NCBI GenBank assembly: GCA_937141935.1
Contig: CAKZQS010000004.1
Location: 1-64,000, forward strand
Origin: an uncultured Ectothiorhodospiraceae bacterium
GTDB lineage: Bacteria > Pseudomonadota > Gammaproteobacteria > Nevskiales > Oceanococcaceae
Direction: 5' to 3'
DNA: 64,000 nt
Positions 22,703-34,530 of the stretch are shown here, piece by piece. The notes under the pieces were generated by a model that was given only the letters and a program-made list of their open reading frames with translations, was not told where the DNA came from and made no database searches. A program made the translations under genes and the position numbers. The stretch's first letter is position 1. Each line of letters opens with the position of its first letter.

Positions 22703-22855
22703 ACCCAGTCCGCCGCCCCGCCCGGAAGCAGCGCAGCGGTAGCGCGCCGTGCCGCGGGCCGGCCTGAGCGGGCCGGCATGACCGGGGCCGGCGCGCTAGC
22801 GGTCGGCGTGGCGCGGCTGCGCTAGGCTGCGGGCTTTGCGCCCGGCCCGCCTGCC

Positions 22856-23110
22856 ATGCCCACCGCCATCGATACCGATTTCGTCCGCGAATGGCTGATC
22901 TGCTGCGCGATCCTGCACCTGCTGGTGCTGGGCTACTGGTTCGCGATGTTTCGCTGGCGGCATGACTGGCTGTACCGCCTGCACAGCCGCTGGTTTGCGC
23001 TGAGCCCCGAGCGCTTCGATGCGCTGCACTACGCCGGCATGGCGCTGTACAAGATCCTGCTGCTGGTGTTCTTCGTGGTGCCGGCGCTCGCCCTGGCGCT
23101 GCTGCGCTAG
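22856..23110 (+). CDS. DUF6868-like small membrane protein
   Basis: The 84-aa protein has two spans: LICCAILHLLVLGYWFAMFR and YKILLLVFFVVPALALALLR. Between them HDWLYRLHSRWFALSPERFD and ALHYAGMALYK match the conserved loop of the DUF6868 family as I remember it. Function unknown. The next gene starts at the very next base. Confidence 0.7.
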   Translation: MPTAIDTDFVREWLICCAILHLLVLGYWFAMFRWRHDWLYRLHSRWFALSPERFDALHYAGMALYKILLLVFFVVPALALALLR

Positions 23111-23788
23111 GTGGCGCCCCCCGCGCCGCCGCCGGCCTGCCCGCTGTGCGAGGCGCCCGGCGCCCACGTGCTGCACCAAACCGCCCGGCGCCGCTGGTGG
23201 CTGTGTGGCGGGCCCTGCGGGCTGGTTTATGTCGACCCGGCGCAGCGCCCCGACGCCGCCGCCGAGCGTGCGCAGTACGACCTGCACCGCAACGACCCGG
23301 CCGATGCCGGTTATGTCCGCTTCCTGGGCCGCCTGGTCGAGCCCTTGCTGGCGGCCCTGGGGCCCGCGCCGCGGCAGGGGCTGGATTTTGGCTGCGGACC
23401 GGGGCCGACGCTGTCCGGGCTGCTGGCGGCGGCCGGGCACGCGGTGGCCGATTACGACCCGATCTACCGGCCGGATGCGGCCCTGCTGGCGCGGCGCTAT
23501 GACTTCGTGACCGCCACCGAGGTCGTCGAGCACTTCCACGAGCCGGTCCGGGAATTCGCCCGGCTGCGGGGGCTGCTGCGGCCCGGCGGTCTGCTGGCGC
23601 TGATGACCAAGCGGCGGGCGCAGCCCGAGCGCTTTGCCGGCTGGCACTACAAGAACGACCCGACGCACGTCAGCTTCTACCACGCCGACACCCTGGGCTG
23701 GATCGCCGCGGGCTGGGGGGCCACGCTGACGCTGCCGGCGCCGGATGTGGCGCTGCTGCGGCTCCCCGATTCGCCGCCGGCGGACTAG
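23111..23788 (+). CDS. Zinc-finger class I SAM-dependent methyltransferase
   Basis: The 225-aa protein (GTG start directly after the previous stop) opens with a cysteine set CPLCEAPGAHVL ... CGGPCGLVYVDP, a zinc-ribbon as in sugar-modifying methyltransferases, then GLDFGCGPGPTLSGLLAAAG (SAM motif I), VADYDPIY, TATEVVEHFHEP and LLRPGGLLALMTKR. It ends KNDPTHVSFYHADTLGWIAA. Substrate unknown; likely a cytoplasmic small-molecule or sugar methylation. Confidence 0.85.
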   Translation: MAPPAPPPACPLCEAPGAHVLHQTARRRWWLCGGPCGLVYVDPAQRPDAAAERAQYDLHRNDPADAGYVRFLGRLVEPLLAALGPAPRQGLDFGCGPGPTLSGLLAAAGHAVADYDPIYRPDAALLARRYDFVTATEVVEHFHEPVREFARLRGLLRPGGLLALMTKRRAQPERFAGWHYKNDPTHVSFYHADTLGWIAAGWGATLTLPAPDVALLRLPDSPPAD

Positions 23789-23809
23789 CCGCGCGGGTCG
23801 CTGGCTAGA

Positions 23810-24595
23810 ATGGCGGCCAGATTCGCCAGCCCGGGGGCGCGAGTGCGCGCGCTGTTGTACCTGCTGCTGTTGCAGCTCATGCGCCTGCTACGGGCGAGCT
23901 GCCGTTACCGCATCCATGGCGAGGCGGGGCTGCCGCCGCGCACGGACGGCCTTCGCGGCGGCTTTGTCATGGCCTTGTGGCACCAGAACCTGCTGGCCGC
24001 GCTCCTGGCCGAGACCGGCCGGCGCAGCTTTTCGACGATGATTTCGCGCTCGCGTGATGGCGACGCCATCGCCCATGTGGTCGTCAAGCTCGGCCACCAC
24101 CCGGCGCGGGGCAGCTCGCGCCGCGGCCAGCGCGACAAGGGCGGCCGCGAGGCGCGTGACGAGATGGTGGAGAAGCTGCGCACGGGCTACCCCGGCGCCG
24201 TCACCGTCGACGGCCCGCAGGGCCCCGCCTACGAGGTGAAGTTTGGCGTGATCGACATGGCGGTGAAGGCCGGCGTGCCGATCGTGCCCTATTTCGTGAT
24301 CGCCTCCCGTTACTGGTCGCTGCCCAGCTGGGACCGCCTGCGCCTGCCCAAGCCCTTCGCCCGCATCGACGTCTATTACGCGGAGCCCATCGCGGTGCCG
24401 GCCGCTACGGCCCGTGAGGATTACCCGGCCCTGCAGGCGCGGATCAAGGCCGCGCTGGATGCGCTGGAGGCGCGCTATGGCAGCGGCGCCGGTGGCGCCG
24501 ACAACGCCTCGGGCGGTGGGCCGGGGGCCGGCGCGGGCGTGCCCCCGGGCGAGGCCGAGCAGGGCCCGGGCGCGACCGGGGCGACGGGCCGGTGA
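23810..24595 (+). CDS. DUF374 lysophospholipid acyltransferase-family protein
   Basis: The 261-aa protein has the DUF374 pattern: FVMALWHQNLLAALLAE (the His replaces the usual HX4D start), FSTMISRSRDGDAIAHVVVK, ARGSSRRGQRDKGGREARDE, VTVDGPQGPAYEVKFGVIDM and GVPIVPYFVIASRYWSLPSW. Family members are proposed to acylate lysophospholipids or lipid A precursors at the inner membrane. The tail after residue 225 is Gly/Ala-rich and low in complexity. A TAGAAT hexamer overlaps the ATG at 23810, so the GTG at 23843 (VRALLYLLLL) may be the true start. Confidence 0.85.
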   Translation: MAARFASPGARVRALLYLLLLQLMRLLRASCRYRIHGEAGLPPRTDGLRGGFVMALWHQNLLAALLAETGRRSFSTMISRSRDGDAIAHVVVKLGHHPARGSSRRGQRDKGGREARDEMVEKLRTGYPGAVTVDGPQGPAYEVKFGVIDMAVKAGVPIVPYFVIASRYWSLPSWDRLRLPKPFARIDVYYAEPIAVPAATAREDYPALQARIKAALDALEARYGSGAGGADNASGGGPGAGAGVPPGEAEQGPGATGATGR

Positions 24596-24657
24596 TAAAC
24601 TTGCGCGCTTGATGCGCGGTGACCGCCGCGACGGCCGAATCAGGGAATCCAAGCAGC

Positions 24658-25191
24658 ATGTCCGAGAACAAGAGCGAAGAAGTCGTTAACGGCGTCGTCG
24701 TGGACCACAGCCATGACCGGGTGTTTTACGTCACCTTTGGTGCGGTGCTCGGCTTTTTGATTGCGCTGACGATCGTGATCAGCATCATCGCCGGTGCCAT
24801 CAGCCCCGACCCGGGCATGACCGACCTGCGCCGCGGGCAGGTGAGCGAGCGCATCGCGCCGGTGGGCGGGGTCTACACCTCGGCCGAGGCGCTGGCCGCC
24901 GCTGCGCCGGCCGCTGCGGCGACCGAAGCCGACACCCGCAGCGGCAGCGAAATCGTGGCCCAGGTCTGCTCGGGCTGCCACGCCGCTGGCGTGCTGGGTT
25001 CGATCAAGCTGGACGACACCGCCGGCTGGAGCGCCCGCCTGGCCGAGGCCGGCCTGGATGCGCTGGTGCAGTCGGTGATCAACGGCAAGGGTGCGATGCC
25101 CCCGCGCGGTGGCGCGCCCGGCCTGTCGGATGCGCAAGTGCGCGAATCGGTGCTGGCCATCCTGGAAGGCGCGGGCGTCGACGTCCCCTGA
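24658..25191 (+). CDS. Membrane-anchored cytochrome c5-type protein
   Basis: The 177-aa protein has an N-terminal cytoplasmic tail, one span (VTFGAVLGFLIALTIVISII, residues 25-44), an Ala-rich linker and a cytochrome-c domain with CSGCH at 104-108 (covalent haem) and GKGAMPPRGG near residue 147, whose Met is the likely sixth haem ligand. It carries single electrons in the periplasm. The start at 24658 follows a GGGAATCC sequence; an upstream ATG at 24619 adds a leader that is not hydrophobic. A strong terminator follows. Confidence 0.9.
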   Translation: MSENKSEEVVNGVVVDHSHDRVFYVTFGAVLGFLIALTIVISIIAGAISPDPGMTDLRRGQVSERIAPVGGVYTSAEALAAAAPAAAATEADTRSGSEIVAQVCSGCHAAGVLGSIKLDDTAGWSARLAEAGLDALVQSVINGKGAMPPRGGAPGLSDAQVRESVLAILEGAGVDVP

Positions 25192-25210
25192 ACCGGCCGC
25201 CAGCCTCGTA

Positions 25211-25236
25211 AAAAGCCGCCTCCGGGCGGCTTTTTT
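25211..25236 (+). terminator. Rho-independent terminator after the cytochrome c5 gene
   Basis: GCCGCC-TCC-GGGCGGC forms a GC-rich stem followed directly by six T (25231-25236), with an A-run on the left side, so it could also act weakly on the other strand. Confidence 0.9.
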
Positions 25237-25399
25237 GTGCCCGCACCAAAGTGGTGCGCGGCGTCGGATTGCGAGGCGCGCTCGCGCAATGCGCCGCCGC
25301 CGCGGGCCGCGCGCCGGGCCCGCCGGGGCAGGGAAGAAGGCCGCAAGGCGGCCGGCAAGGGATGCGCGGCGCCCTGGCGGCGCCCGCGGTGGCGGGCCG

Positions 25400-26141
<742 letters not shown>

Positions 26142-26167
26142 GGCGCGGCCTGGCCCAAGGAACGAAT

Positions 26168-27439
<1,272 letters not shown>

Positions 27440-27510
27440 GTTCACCGAACATAACAACAACAAGCCCCCGGGCCGGTGGCGGCACGCCGCCATCGGCCCA
27501 CCCTTCGCAT

Positions 27511-27538
27511 AGAGGAGCTTCGGCTCCTCTTTTTTTTG
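27511..27538 (+). terminator. Rho-independent terminator after amtB
   Basis: AGAGGAGC-TTCG-GCTCCTCT forms a stem with the stable TTCG tetraloop, followed by eight T. It separates the glnK-amtB unit from the nqr operon. Confidence 0.93.
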
Positions 27539-27548
27539 CCGGCCGCTT

Positions 27549-27578
27549 TTGGCCGTGACAGGCCCGATCCGGTAAAAT
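27549..27578 (+). promoter_or_regulatory. Possible promoter of the nqr operon
   Basis: TTGGCC (27549-27554), an 18-base spacer and TAAAAT (27573-27578) lie 38 bases upstream of nqrA. The -10 hexamer stands out in a GC-rich region; the -35 match is moderate. Confidence 0.4.
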
Positions 27579-27616
27579 TGTTCGGCTCGCAGTGTCGCGA
27601 CGCTTCCCACCCCGCT

Positions 27617-28972
27617 ATGCAGATCACGATCAAGAAAGGCTTGGACCTGCCGCTGACCGGCAGTCCGGAACAACGCATCGAGGACGGGCCGGACATCGCA
27701 CGCGTGGCGGTGCTCGGCGGCGACTACGTGGGCATGAAGCCGACGATGCTCGTGGCCGAGGGCGACCGCGTCAGCCTGGGCCAGCCGCTCTTCGAGGACA
27801 AGAAGAACCCGGGCGTGCAGTACACCGCACCGGCGGCCGGCGAGATCGAGGCGATCAACCGCGGCGCCCGGCGGGTGCTGCAGTCGGTGGTGATCCGCGT
27901 CGACGGCGACGCCGCCGAGGCCTTCACCGCGCATGACGATGCCGCCATCGACGCCGGGCTGGACCCGCTGACGGTGCGCGAGCAGCTGATTGCTTCGGGG
28001 CTGTGGACGGCGCTGCGCACGCGGCCCTATTCCAAGGTGCCGGCGGTCGATGCCAACCCGGCGGCGCTGTTCGTGACCGCGATCGACACCAACTTCGGCG
28101 CGCCCGACCCGGCCGTCGTCATCGCCGACGACCCGGCCACCTTCGAGCGCGGGCTGAAGGTGCTGTCGGCGCTGGTCAACCGCAAGATCTGGCTGTGCAC
28201 GCGGCCCGGCGCGCAGATCCCGCAGCCGCAGCTGGCGCAGCTGGAGCGCGCCGAGTTCGCCGGCCCGCACCCGGCCGGCCTGCCGGGCACGCACATCCAC
28301 TTCCTGGAGCCGGTCGGCATGGGCCGCAGCGTCTGGTATATCAACTACCAGGACGTGATGATGGTCGGCCGCCTGTTCGCCACCGGCCGCATTGACCCGC
28401 GCCGGGTCATTGCGCTGTCCGGCCCCGAGGTCGACCGCCCGCGGCTGCTGCGCACCCGCCTGGGCGCCTGCACCGACGAGATCATCGCCGGGGCCATCGA
28501 CACCAGCGTGGAGTGCCGGGTGATTTCCGGCCCGGTGCTGTCGGGCCGCCGCGCCGCCGGCTGGGGCCGCTTCGTGTCGCGCTACCACAACCAGATCACC
28601 GTGCTGCGCGAAGGCCGCGAGCGCGAGTTCATGGGCTGGGTGGCGCCGGGCATCAACAAGTACTCGGCGAACAATGTGTTCCTGTCGGCGCTCAAGCGCG
28701 CCTCGCAGCGCTTTGCGATGACCACCACGCAGAACGGCAGCCCGCGGGCCATGGTGCCCATCGGCAACTACGAGCGCGTGGTGCCGCTGGACACGCTGCC
28801 CACGCAGCTGCTGCGGGCGCTGCTGGTGAAGGACACCGATTCCGCCCAGGCATTGGGGTGCCTGGAACTCGATGAGGAGGACCTGGCCCTGTGCAGTTTC
28901 GTCTGCGTTGGGAAGTACGACTACGGCCCGTACCTGCGGGCCAATCTCGAGCAAATCGAGAAGGAAGGCTAG
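27617..28972 (+). CDS. nqrA: Na+-translocating NADH:quinone oxidoreductase subunit A
   Basis: The 451-aa protein is the peripheral A subunit of Na+-[55 protein letters not shown]-like [20 protein letters not shown], and [20 protein letters not shown]. It carries no redox cofactor itself and supports ubiquinone binding at the NqrB interface. It is the first gene of nqrABCDEF with NqrB starting nine bases after the stop. A start at 27617 gives the conserved N-terminus. Confidence 0.97.
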   Translation: MQITIKKGLDLPLTGSPEQRIEDGPDIARVAVLGGDYVGMKPTMLVAEGDRVSLGQPLFEDKKNPGVQYTAPAAGEIEAINRGARRVLQSVVIRVDGDAAEAFTAHDDAAIDAGLDPLTVREQLIASGLWTALRTRPYSKVPAVDANPAALFVTAIDTNFGAPDPAVVIADDPATFERGLKVLSALVNRKIWLCTRPGAQIPQPQLAQLERAEFAGPHPAGLPGTHIHFLEPVGMGRSVWYINYQDVMMVGRLFATGRIDPRRVIALSGPEVDRPRLLRTRLGACTDEIIAGAIDTSVECRVISGPVLSGRRAAGWGRFVSRYHNQITVLREGREREFMGWVAPGINKYSANNVFLSALKRASQRFAMTTTQNGSPRAMVPIGNYERVVPLDTLPTQLLRALLVKDTDSAQALGCLELDEEDLALCSFVCVGKYDYGPYLRANLEQIEKEG

Positions 28973-28981
28973 AGAGACCCC

Positions 28982-30220
28982 ATGTCCAAGACCCGCGATT
29001 TCCTTGACCGCTTGCACCCCCTCTTTGCCAAGGGGGGCAAGTTCGAGAAGTACTACGCCGTCTACGAGATGGTGGACACCTTCTTTTATTCGCCGCCGGA
29101 TGTGACCCGGACGGCCCCGCACGTGCGCGACGGCATCGACCTCAAGCGCGTGATGATCTATGTGTGGCTGGCGGTGATGCCGGCGATGATCCTGGGCTGC
29201 TGGAACATCGGCTACCAGGCGCACATGGCGATGGCCGAGATGGGCGTGAGCAGCATCGACGGCTGGCGCGGCGCCCTGCTGGAGCTACTGGGCACGACCT
29301 ATGACCCGGCCAGCGCGCTGTACAACTTCCTATTCGGCTTCACCTACTTCTTGCCGGTCTACCTGACGACCTTCATCGTCGGCGGCATCTGGGAGGTGAT
29401 TTTCGCCGCGGTGCGCAACCACGAGGTCAACGAGGGTTTCTTTGTCACCTCGATCCTGTTCTCGCTGACGCTGCCGCCGACGATCCCGCTGTGGATGGTG
29501 GCGCTGGGCATCAGCTTTGGCGTGGTCATCGGCAAGGAAGTCTTTGGCGGCACCGGCAAGAACTTCCTGAACCCGGCGCTGACCGGGCGGGCCTTCCTGT
29601 ACTTCGCCTACCCGGCCGCGATGTCCGGTGATGCGGTGTGGACGGCGCTGGACGGCTACACCGGCGCCACGCCGCTGGGCATCGCCGCGCTGGAAGGCAT
29701 TGGTGGCGTGACAGAGGCCGGCTTCAACTGGACGCAGACCTTCTTTGGCCAGCTGCCGGGCTCGATTGGCGAGGTGTCCACGCTGGCCATCCTGATTGGC
29801 GGCGCCTTCCTGATCATCACCGGGGTGGCCAACTGGCGGATCATCGCCGGGGTCTTTGCCGGCATGGTGGCGACCACGCTGCTGTTCAATGCCATCGGCT
29901 CGGACTCGAACCCGATGTTCGCCATGCCCTGGTACTGGCACCTGACCATTGGCGGCTTCGCCTTCGGCATGGTGTTCATGGCCACCGACCCGGTGTCGGC
30001 CTCGATGACCAACCAGGGGCGCTGGATCTTCGGCGCCCTGATTGGCTTCATGACGGTGCTGATCCGGGTCGTGAACCCGGCCTTCCCCGAGGGCATCATG
30101 CTGGCGATTTTGTTCGCCAACATCTTCGCCCCGTTGATCGACTACGGCGTGGTCAACGCCAACGTCAAGCGTCGCCGCGCCCGCCTGGCCGCGGCCACCG
30201 AAGCCGAAGCGGCCACCTAG
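28982..30220 (+). CDS. nqrB: Na+-NQR subunit B
   Basis: The 412-aa membrane subunit has about ten spans. GYTGATPL (residues 225-232) supplies Thr230 for the covalently bound FMN, equivalent to Thr236 of the Vibrio protein. Riboflavin also binds in this subunit, and the Na+ path runs through it. Other conserved pieces are [20 protein letters not shown] and the [20 protein letters not shown] motif. AGAGAGACCCC precedes the ATG. Confidence 0.97.
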   Translation: MSKTRDFLDRLHPLFAKGGKFEKYYAVYEMVDTFFYSPPDVTRTAPHVRDGIDLKRVMIYVWLAVMPAMILGCWNIGYQAHMAMAEMGVSSIDGWRGALLELLGTTYDPASALYNFLFGFTYFLPVYLTTFIVGGIWEVIFAAVRNHEVNEGFFVTSILFSLTLPPTIPLWMVALGISFGVVIGKEVFGGTGKNFLNPALTGRAFLYFAYPAAMSGDAVWTALDGYTGATPLGIAALEGIGGVTEAGFNWTQTFFGQLPGSIGEVSTLAILIGGAFLIITGVANWRIIAGVFAGMVATTLLFNAIGSDSNPMFAMPWYWHLTIGGFAFGMVFMATDPVSASMTNQGRWIFGALIGFMTVLIRVVNPAFPEGIMLAILFANIFAPLIDYGVVNANVKRRRARLAAATEAEAAT

Positions 30221-30239
30221 GCCCCCGCGAGGACTATCG

Positions 30240-31028
30240 ATGGCATTCAAGGATCTCCCCAACGACAGCACGGCGAAGACGGTGATCGTCGCCACCGCGC
30301 TGTGCCTGGTGTGCTCGGTGGCCGTGTCGGCCGCCGCGGTCTACCTGCGCCCGGCGCAGGAGGCCAACAAGGCCGCCGACATGCAAAAGAACATCGTCGC
30401 CGTGTCCGGTGTCGACCTCGATGGTCGCAGCGTGCCGGAGGTGTTCTCGACCTTCGATGTGCGCCTGGTCGACCTGGAAACCGGCGACTATGCGCAGGGC
30501 ATCGACGTCGAGGCCTATGACCAGCGCGCCGCGGCCAAGGACCCGACGCAGGCCGGCCCGATTGCCGCCGAGCGCGACATCGCCGACGTCAAGATGCGTG
30601 AGCGCTATGCCACGGTCTACCTGATTCGCGACGCCGCTGGCGCCGTCGAGCGGATCATCCTGCCGGTGCGCGGCTATGGGCTGTGGTCCACGCTGTGGGG
30701 CTTTCTGGCCCTGGAAGGCGACGCCAACACCGTGATTGGCCTGTCCTTCTACGACCATGCCGAGACGCCGGGTCTGGGCGGCGAGGTGGACAACCCCGCC
30801 TGGAAGGCGCAGTGGGATGGCAAGGAGATTTACGGCCCGGAAGGGGACGTGCAGATCCGCCTGGTCAAGGGTGGGGTGGACCCCTCACGGCCCGGTGCCG
30901 AATACAAGGTGGATTCGCTGTCCGGCGCCACGCTGACCAGCAACGGCGTCACCAACCTGCTGCACTACTGGATGGGCGACGACGGCTACAAGGCCTATCT
31001 GGACAAACTGCGTGAGGGGCAAGCCTGA
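30240..31028 (+). CDS. nqrC: Na+-NQR subunit C
   Basis: The 262-aa subunit has one N-terminal span ([20 protein letters not shown]) and a periplasmic FMN-binding domain. The flavinylation motif SGAT stands at residues 228-231, so FMN is attached to Thr231 by the ApbE flavin transferase, which is not in this window. [20 protein letters not shown] and [20 protein letters not shown] are typical of the family. The stop overlaps the nqrD start by one base. Confidence 0.97.
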   Translation: MAFKDLPNDSTAKTVIVATALCLVCSVAVSAAAVYLRPAQEANKAADMQKNIVAVSGVDLDGRSVPEVFSTFDVRLVDLETGDYAQGIDVEAYDQRAAAKDPTQAGPIAAERDIADVKMRERYATVYLIRDAAGAVERIILPVRGYGLWSTLWGFLALEGDANTVIGLSFYDHAETPGLGGEVDNPAWKAQWDGKEIYGPEGDVQIRLVKGGVDPSRPGAEYKVDSLSGATLTSNGVTNLLHYWMGDDGYKAYLDKLREGQA

Positions 31029-31693
31029 TGTCCGATTTCGACAACAAGAAGATTCTGGCCGAGCCGGTCTTCGACAATAACCCCATCGTGCTGCAGGTGC
31101 TGGGCATCTGCTCGGCGCTGGCGGTCACCGCAAAGCTGGAAACGGCGCTGATCATGTGCCTGGCGCTGACGGTCGTGGTGGCGCTGTCGAATCTGTTCAT
31201 CAGCATGATCCGGCACCACATCCCCTCGAACATCCGCATCATCGTGCAGATGACGATCATCGCCTCGCTGGTGATCCTGACCGACCAGGTGCTCAAGGCC
31301 TTTGTCTACGACATTGCCAAGCAGCTGTCGGTGTTTGTGGGCCTGATCATCACCAACTGCATCGTGATGGGCCGCGCCGAGGCCTTCGCCATGAAGAACC
31401 CGCCGCTGCCCAGCCTGCTGGACGGCATTGGCAACGGCCTGGGTTATTCGGTGATCCTGATCGTGGTGGCGGTGATTCGCGAGCTGTTCGGCTCCGGCAC
31501 GCTGCTGGGCGTGGAGATCCTGCCGCTGGTCACCGAGGGGGGCTGGTACACCCCGATGGGCATGATGCTGCTGCCGCCGTCGGCCTTCTTCATCATCGGC
31601 CTGTTCATCTGGGCGCTGCGCACCTGGAAGCCGGCGCAGGTTGAGAAGCCGGATTATCAGATCCATGCGGTGCACCGCACGGAGGCCGTGTAA
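31028..31693 (+). CDS. nqrD: Na+-NQR subunit D
   Basis: The 221-aa membrane subunit has six spans. The cysteine in [12 protein letters not shown] and that in [15 protein letters not shown] are the conserved iron-ligating positions; together with two cysteines of NqrE they hold the intramembrane iron centre that passes electrons from NqrF towards NqrC. The ATG overlaps the nqrC stop, and its TAA overlaps the nqrE ATG, so translation is tightly coupled. Confidence 0.97.
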   Translation: MSDFDNKKILAEPVFDNNPIVLQVLGICSALAVTAKLETALIMCLALTVVVALSNLFISMIRHHIPSNIRIIVQMTIIASLVILTDQVLKAFVYDIAKQLSVFVGLIITNCIVMGRAEAFAMKNPPLPSLLDGIGNGLGYSVILIVVAVIRELFGSGTLLGVEILPLVTEGGWYTPMGMMLLPPSAFFIIGLFIWALRTWKPAQVEKPDYQIHAVHRTEAV

Positions 31694-32301
31694 TGGCGGA
31701 CTTGGTCAACCTGTTCATCAAGGCCGTGTTCGTCGAGAACATGGCCCTGGCCTTCTTTTTGGGCATGTGCACCTTTTTGGCCGTGTCCAAGAAGGTCTCC
31801 ACCGCCATCGGCCTGGGCATCGCGGTGGTCGTGGTGCAGACCATCACCGTGCCGGCCAACAACCTGCTGTACCAGTACTTGCTCAAGGACGGCGCGCTGG
31901 CCTGGGCCGGCCTGCCGGAGGTCGATCTGTCCTTTCTGGGCCTGATCTCCTACATCGGCATGATCGCGGCCATGGTGCAGATCCTGGAGATGTTCCTGGA
32001 TAAGTACGTGCCGGCCCTGTACGGCGCGCTGGGCATCTTTTTGCCGCTGATCACGGTGAACTGCGCGATCCTGGGCGGCACGCTGTTCATGGCCGAGCGC
32101 GACTACAACTTTGCCGAGTCGGTCGTGTACGGCCTGGGCAGTGGCACCGGCTGGGCGCTGGCGCTGGTCGCGCTGGCCGGCATCCGCGAAAAGCTCAAGT
32201 ACTCGGACGTGCCCGATGGCCTGCAGGGCCTGGGCATCACCTTCATTTCGGTCGGCCTGATGGCGCTGGGCTTCATGGCCTTCTCGGGCGTGCAGCTCTG
32301 A
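31693..32301 (+). CDS. nqrE: Na+-NQR subunit E
   Basis: The 202-aa membrane subunit is the inverted-topology partner of NqrD. The cysteines in [12 protein letters not shown] and [20 protein letters not shown] are the conserved iron ligands. The family sequence [20 protein letters not shown] is intact near the N-terminus. Twenty-one bases separate it from nqrF, with GGCCGCAAGGACAC as ribosome-binding region. Confidence 0.97.
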   Translation: MADLVNLFIKAVFVENMALAFFLGMCTFLAVSKKVSTAIGLGIAVVVVQTITVPANNLLYQYLLKDGALAWAGLPEVDLSFLGLISYIGMIAAMVQILEMFLDKYVPALYGALGIFLPLITVNCAILGGTLFMAERDYNFAESVVYGLGSGTGWALALVALAGIREKLKYSDVPDGLQGLGITFISVGLMALGFMAFSGVQL

Positions 32302-32322
32302 CCGGCCGCAAGGACACACACC

Positions 32323-33543
32323 ATGCTTGAAATCGGACTCGGAGTCGCGCTGTTCACCGCCATCGTGCTCGCCCTGGTGACGGTGATCCTGGGCGCACGC
32401 TCGAAGCTGGTGCCGCAGGGCAACGTCAGCATCACGATCAACGACGAAAAAACCATCGAGGCCCCCACCGGCGGCAAGCTGCTCGGCACGCTGGCCAACG
32501 CCGGCCTGTTCGTGCCCAGCGCCTGCGGCGGCGGCGGCACCTGTGCCCAGTGCCGGGTGCAGATCAAGGAGGGCGGCGGCTCGATCCTGCCCACCGAGGA
32601 ATCGCACATCACCAAGCGCGAGGCCCGCGCCGGGGATCGCCTGTCCTGCCAGGTCACCGTCAAGCAGGACATGAAGATCAAGGTTCCCGAGGAGGTCTTC
32701 GGCGTCAAGAAGTGGGAGTGCACCGTGCGCTCCAACGACAACGTCGCAACCTTCATCAAGGAGCTGGTGCTGGAGCTGCCGGAGGGCGAGAACGTCAATT
32801 TCCGCGCCGGCGGCTACATCCAGATCGAATGCCCGGCCGACCGCATCGAATACAAGGGCTTCGAAGTCGCCGACGAGTACCGTGGCGACTGGGAGAAGTT
32901 CAAGCTCTTCGACCTCGTATCGGCACCGAAAGAAGACGCGCTGCGCGCCTACTCGATGGCCAACTATCCGCAGGAGGAGGGCATCATCATGCTCAACGTG
33001 CGGATCGCCACGCCGCCGCCGTCGCGCATGGACCTGCCGCCCGGCATCATGTCCTCCTACATCTTCAACCTGAAGCCCGGAGACAAGGTCACGATCTCGG
33101 GGCCCTTCGGCGAGTTCTTCGCCAAGGAAACCAACGCCGAGATGGTCTTCATTGGCGGCGGTGCCGGCATGGCGCCGATGCGCAGCCATATCTTCGACCA
33201 GCTGCGCCGGGTCAAGACCGACCGCAAGATCACCTTCTGGTACGGCGCGCGCAGCCTGCGCGAGATGTTCTATGTCGAGGACTTCGACATGCTCGCCGCC
33301 GAGAACGACAACTTCCAGTGGCATGTGGCCCTGTCGGACCCGCTGCCCGAGGACAACTGGGAGGGCTACACCGGTTTCATCCACGAGGTGCTGTACGACA
33401 ACTACCTCAAGGACCACCCGGCGCCCGAGGACTGCGAGTTCTACATGTGCGGCCCGCCAATGATGAACGCGGCCTGCATCAAGATGCTGACCGACCTGGG
33501 CGTTGAGCCCGAGAACATCATGCTCGACGACTTCGGTGGGTGA
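32323..33543 (+). CDS. nqrF: Na+-NQR subunit F (NADH dehydrogenase subunit)
   Basis: The 406-aa subunit accepts electrons from NADH. It has one N-terminal span ([20 protein letters not shown]), a plant-type [2Fe-2S] ferredoxin domain with Cys68, Cys74, Cys77 and Cys109 (C-x5-C-x2-C...C), an FAD domain with RAYSMANYP, and an NADH domain with [16 protein letters not shown] and [11 protein letters not shown]. Length and motifs are complete. The stop codon begins a strong hairpin. Confidence 0.97.
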   Translation: MLEIGLGVALFTAIVLALVTVILGARSKLVPQGNVSITINDEKTIEAPTGGKLLGTLANAGLFVPSACGGGGTCAQCRVQIKEGGGSILPTEESHITKREARAGDRLSCQVTVKQDMKIKVPEEVFGVKKWECTVRSNDNVATFIKELVLELPEGENVNFRAGGYIQIECPADRIEYKGFEVADEYRGDWEKFKLFDLVSAPKEDALRAYSMANYPQEEGIIMLNVRIATPPPSRMDLPPGIMSSYIFNLKPGDKVTISGPFGEFFAKETNAEMVFIGGGAGMAPMRSHIFDQLRRVKTDRKITFWYGARSLREMFYVEDFDMLAAENDNFQWHVALSDPLPEDNWEGYTGFIHEVLYDNYLKDHPAPEDCEFYMCGPPMMNAACIKMLTDLGVEPENIMLDDFGG

Positions 33544-33651
33544 AGCGCGCATAGGCGCGCTTCACGGGCGGCCGGAAGCCGCCCAGGAGTGCCTGTCTGC
33601 AAGGCCGGGCAGGAGCCCGGCCGCGGTCGACGGCGGATCGCGCATAGGCGC
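33540..33651. repeat. Cluster of strong hairpins after nqrF (REP-like)
   Basis: Four stems follow each other: GTGAAGCGCGC-ATAG-GCGCGCTTCAC (33540-33565, 11 bp), GGGCGGC-CGGAA-GCCGCCC (33566-33584), GGCCGGG-CAGGAG-CCCGGCC (33603-33622), and GCGC-ATAG-GCGC (33640-33651). None has a T-run, so they are not simple terminators. They resemble palindromic extragenic repeats; related stems with GGGC..CCTGCCC loops occur at 48507-48545. They may trim or stabilise the nqr transcript 3' end. Confidence 0.7.
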
Positions 33652-33670
33652 GCCGCGTATAGGGCCGATG

Positions 33671-33739
33671 AACCACAGATTGCACAGATTGCACAGATTT
33701 TTTCTTCTTCAATCTGCGAAATCTGCGAAATCTGTGGTT
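33671..33739. repeat. Inverted repeat built of 9-base direct repeats
   Basis: The left arm (33671-33699) is AACCACAGATT plus two GCACAGATT units; the right arm (33711-33739) is two AATCTGCGA units plus AATCTGTGGTT. The arms pair over 29 bases with four mismatches around an 11-base pyrimidine loop. AT-rich for this genome, and noncoding. Function unknown. Confidence 0.8.
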
Positions 33740-33828
33740 GCTTTTCTTCCGAGCCGGCCACGGGAACGCGCCATGGTCGCCCCGGTCCAAGGCAGTCAGG
33801 CCCGGCCCGAATCTAAGGAGTTGCAAGC

Positions 33829-34089
33829 ATGCTTAGCACCGTTCTGATCACCTTCGTCGTCATGATGCTGGCCGTGGCCGGCATGGCCGTGGGCGCCATG
33901 GTGGCCAACAAGCCCATCAAGGGCTCCTGCGGCGGCATTGCCTCCCAGGATGGTTTCGACTGCGCCTGCGCCGCCGCCGGCGAGAAGGTCTGCGACGAGG
34001 GCCCGGTGGCCGCGGCGCAGCAACGCAAGCAGCAAAGCCTGAACGACCGCACTGGCCGCGCCCGCGACGCGCTGGCCGACAGCCGCTAA
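33829..34089 (+). CDS. nqrM: Na+-NQR maturation factor NqrM
   Basis: The 86-aa protein has one N-terminal span (LITFVVMMLAVAGMAVGAMV) and the conserved cysteine pattern KPIKGSCGGIASQDGFDCAC followed by EKVCDEG. NqrM is needed to deliver iron to the NqrD/NqrE centre during assembly. It is usually the last gene of the nqr operon; here about 285 bases of hairpin-rich DNA separate it from nqrF. TAAGGAG lies eight bases before the ATG. Confidence 0.93.
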   Translation: MLSTVLITFVVMMLAVAGMAVGAMVANKPIKGSCGGIASQDGFDCACAAAGEKVCDEGPVAAAQQRKQQSLNDRTGRARDALADSR

Positions 34090-34120
34090 GCGCGCACCGC
34101 AGCCAACAGGGGGAGGACGC

Positions 34121-34522
34121 ATGCTGACGCAGATCACGGCCAAGGACTACATGGCCGCGAACCTGGTGACCTTCAAGCCGGACCAGGACCTGATGAACGC
34201 CATCCACGCGCTGCTGGAGAACGGCATCAGCGGCGCGCCGGTGGTCGACAACACCGGCAATATCGTCGGCATCCTGTCCGAGAAGGACTGCATGAAAATC
34301 GCGCTGTCCTCGGGTTATCACAACCAGAGCTCGGCCAGCGTCGCCGACTACATGACCACCGATGTCACCAGCGTCGAGTCCGACACCTCGATCATGGAAA
34401 TCGCGCGCATGTTCGCCGAAACGCCGTACAAGCGCTTCCCGGTCATGGAGGACAACCGCCTGATCGGCCAGATCAGCCGGCGTGACGTGCTGCGCGCGAT
34501 CCGCGCCCTGAGCAAGAGCTGA
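34121..34522 (+). CDS. Two-CBS-domain protein
   Basis: The 133-aa protein is two CBS domains in tandem: DYMAANLVTFKPDQDLMNAI, then GISGAPVVDNTGNIVGILSE, and VADYMTTDVTSVESDTSIME, then YKRFPVMEDNRLIGQISRRD. Such stand-alone pairs bind adenosine nucleotides or SAM and act as energy sensors on partner proteins. No partner is evident, but the gene follows nqrM by 31 bases and may be co-transcribed. GGGGGAGGAC precedes the ATG. Confidence 0.93.
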   Translation: MLTQITAKDYMAANLVTFKPDQDLMNAIHALLENGISGAPVVDNTGNIVGILSEKDCMKIALSSGYHNQSSASVADYMTTDVTSVESDTSIMEIARMFAETPYKRFPVMEDNRLIGQISRRDVLRAIRALSKS

Positions 34523-34530
34523 GCGGCGCC

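Noticed and set aside
22691-22825. 45-codon frame beginning ATGATGGTG after the three-module lipoprotein gene
   Set aside because: Its start is part of an inverted repeat, no ribosome-binding site is seen and the translation is Ala/Arg/Gly-rich low complexity.
31657-33552. Minus-strand frame of 631 codons opposite nqrE and nqrF
   Set aside because: Same shadow effect; nqrE and nqrF are complete on the + strand.
33540-33565. Rho-independent terminator after nqrF
   Set aside because: The stem is strong but no T-run follows, and another nqr gene lies downstream.
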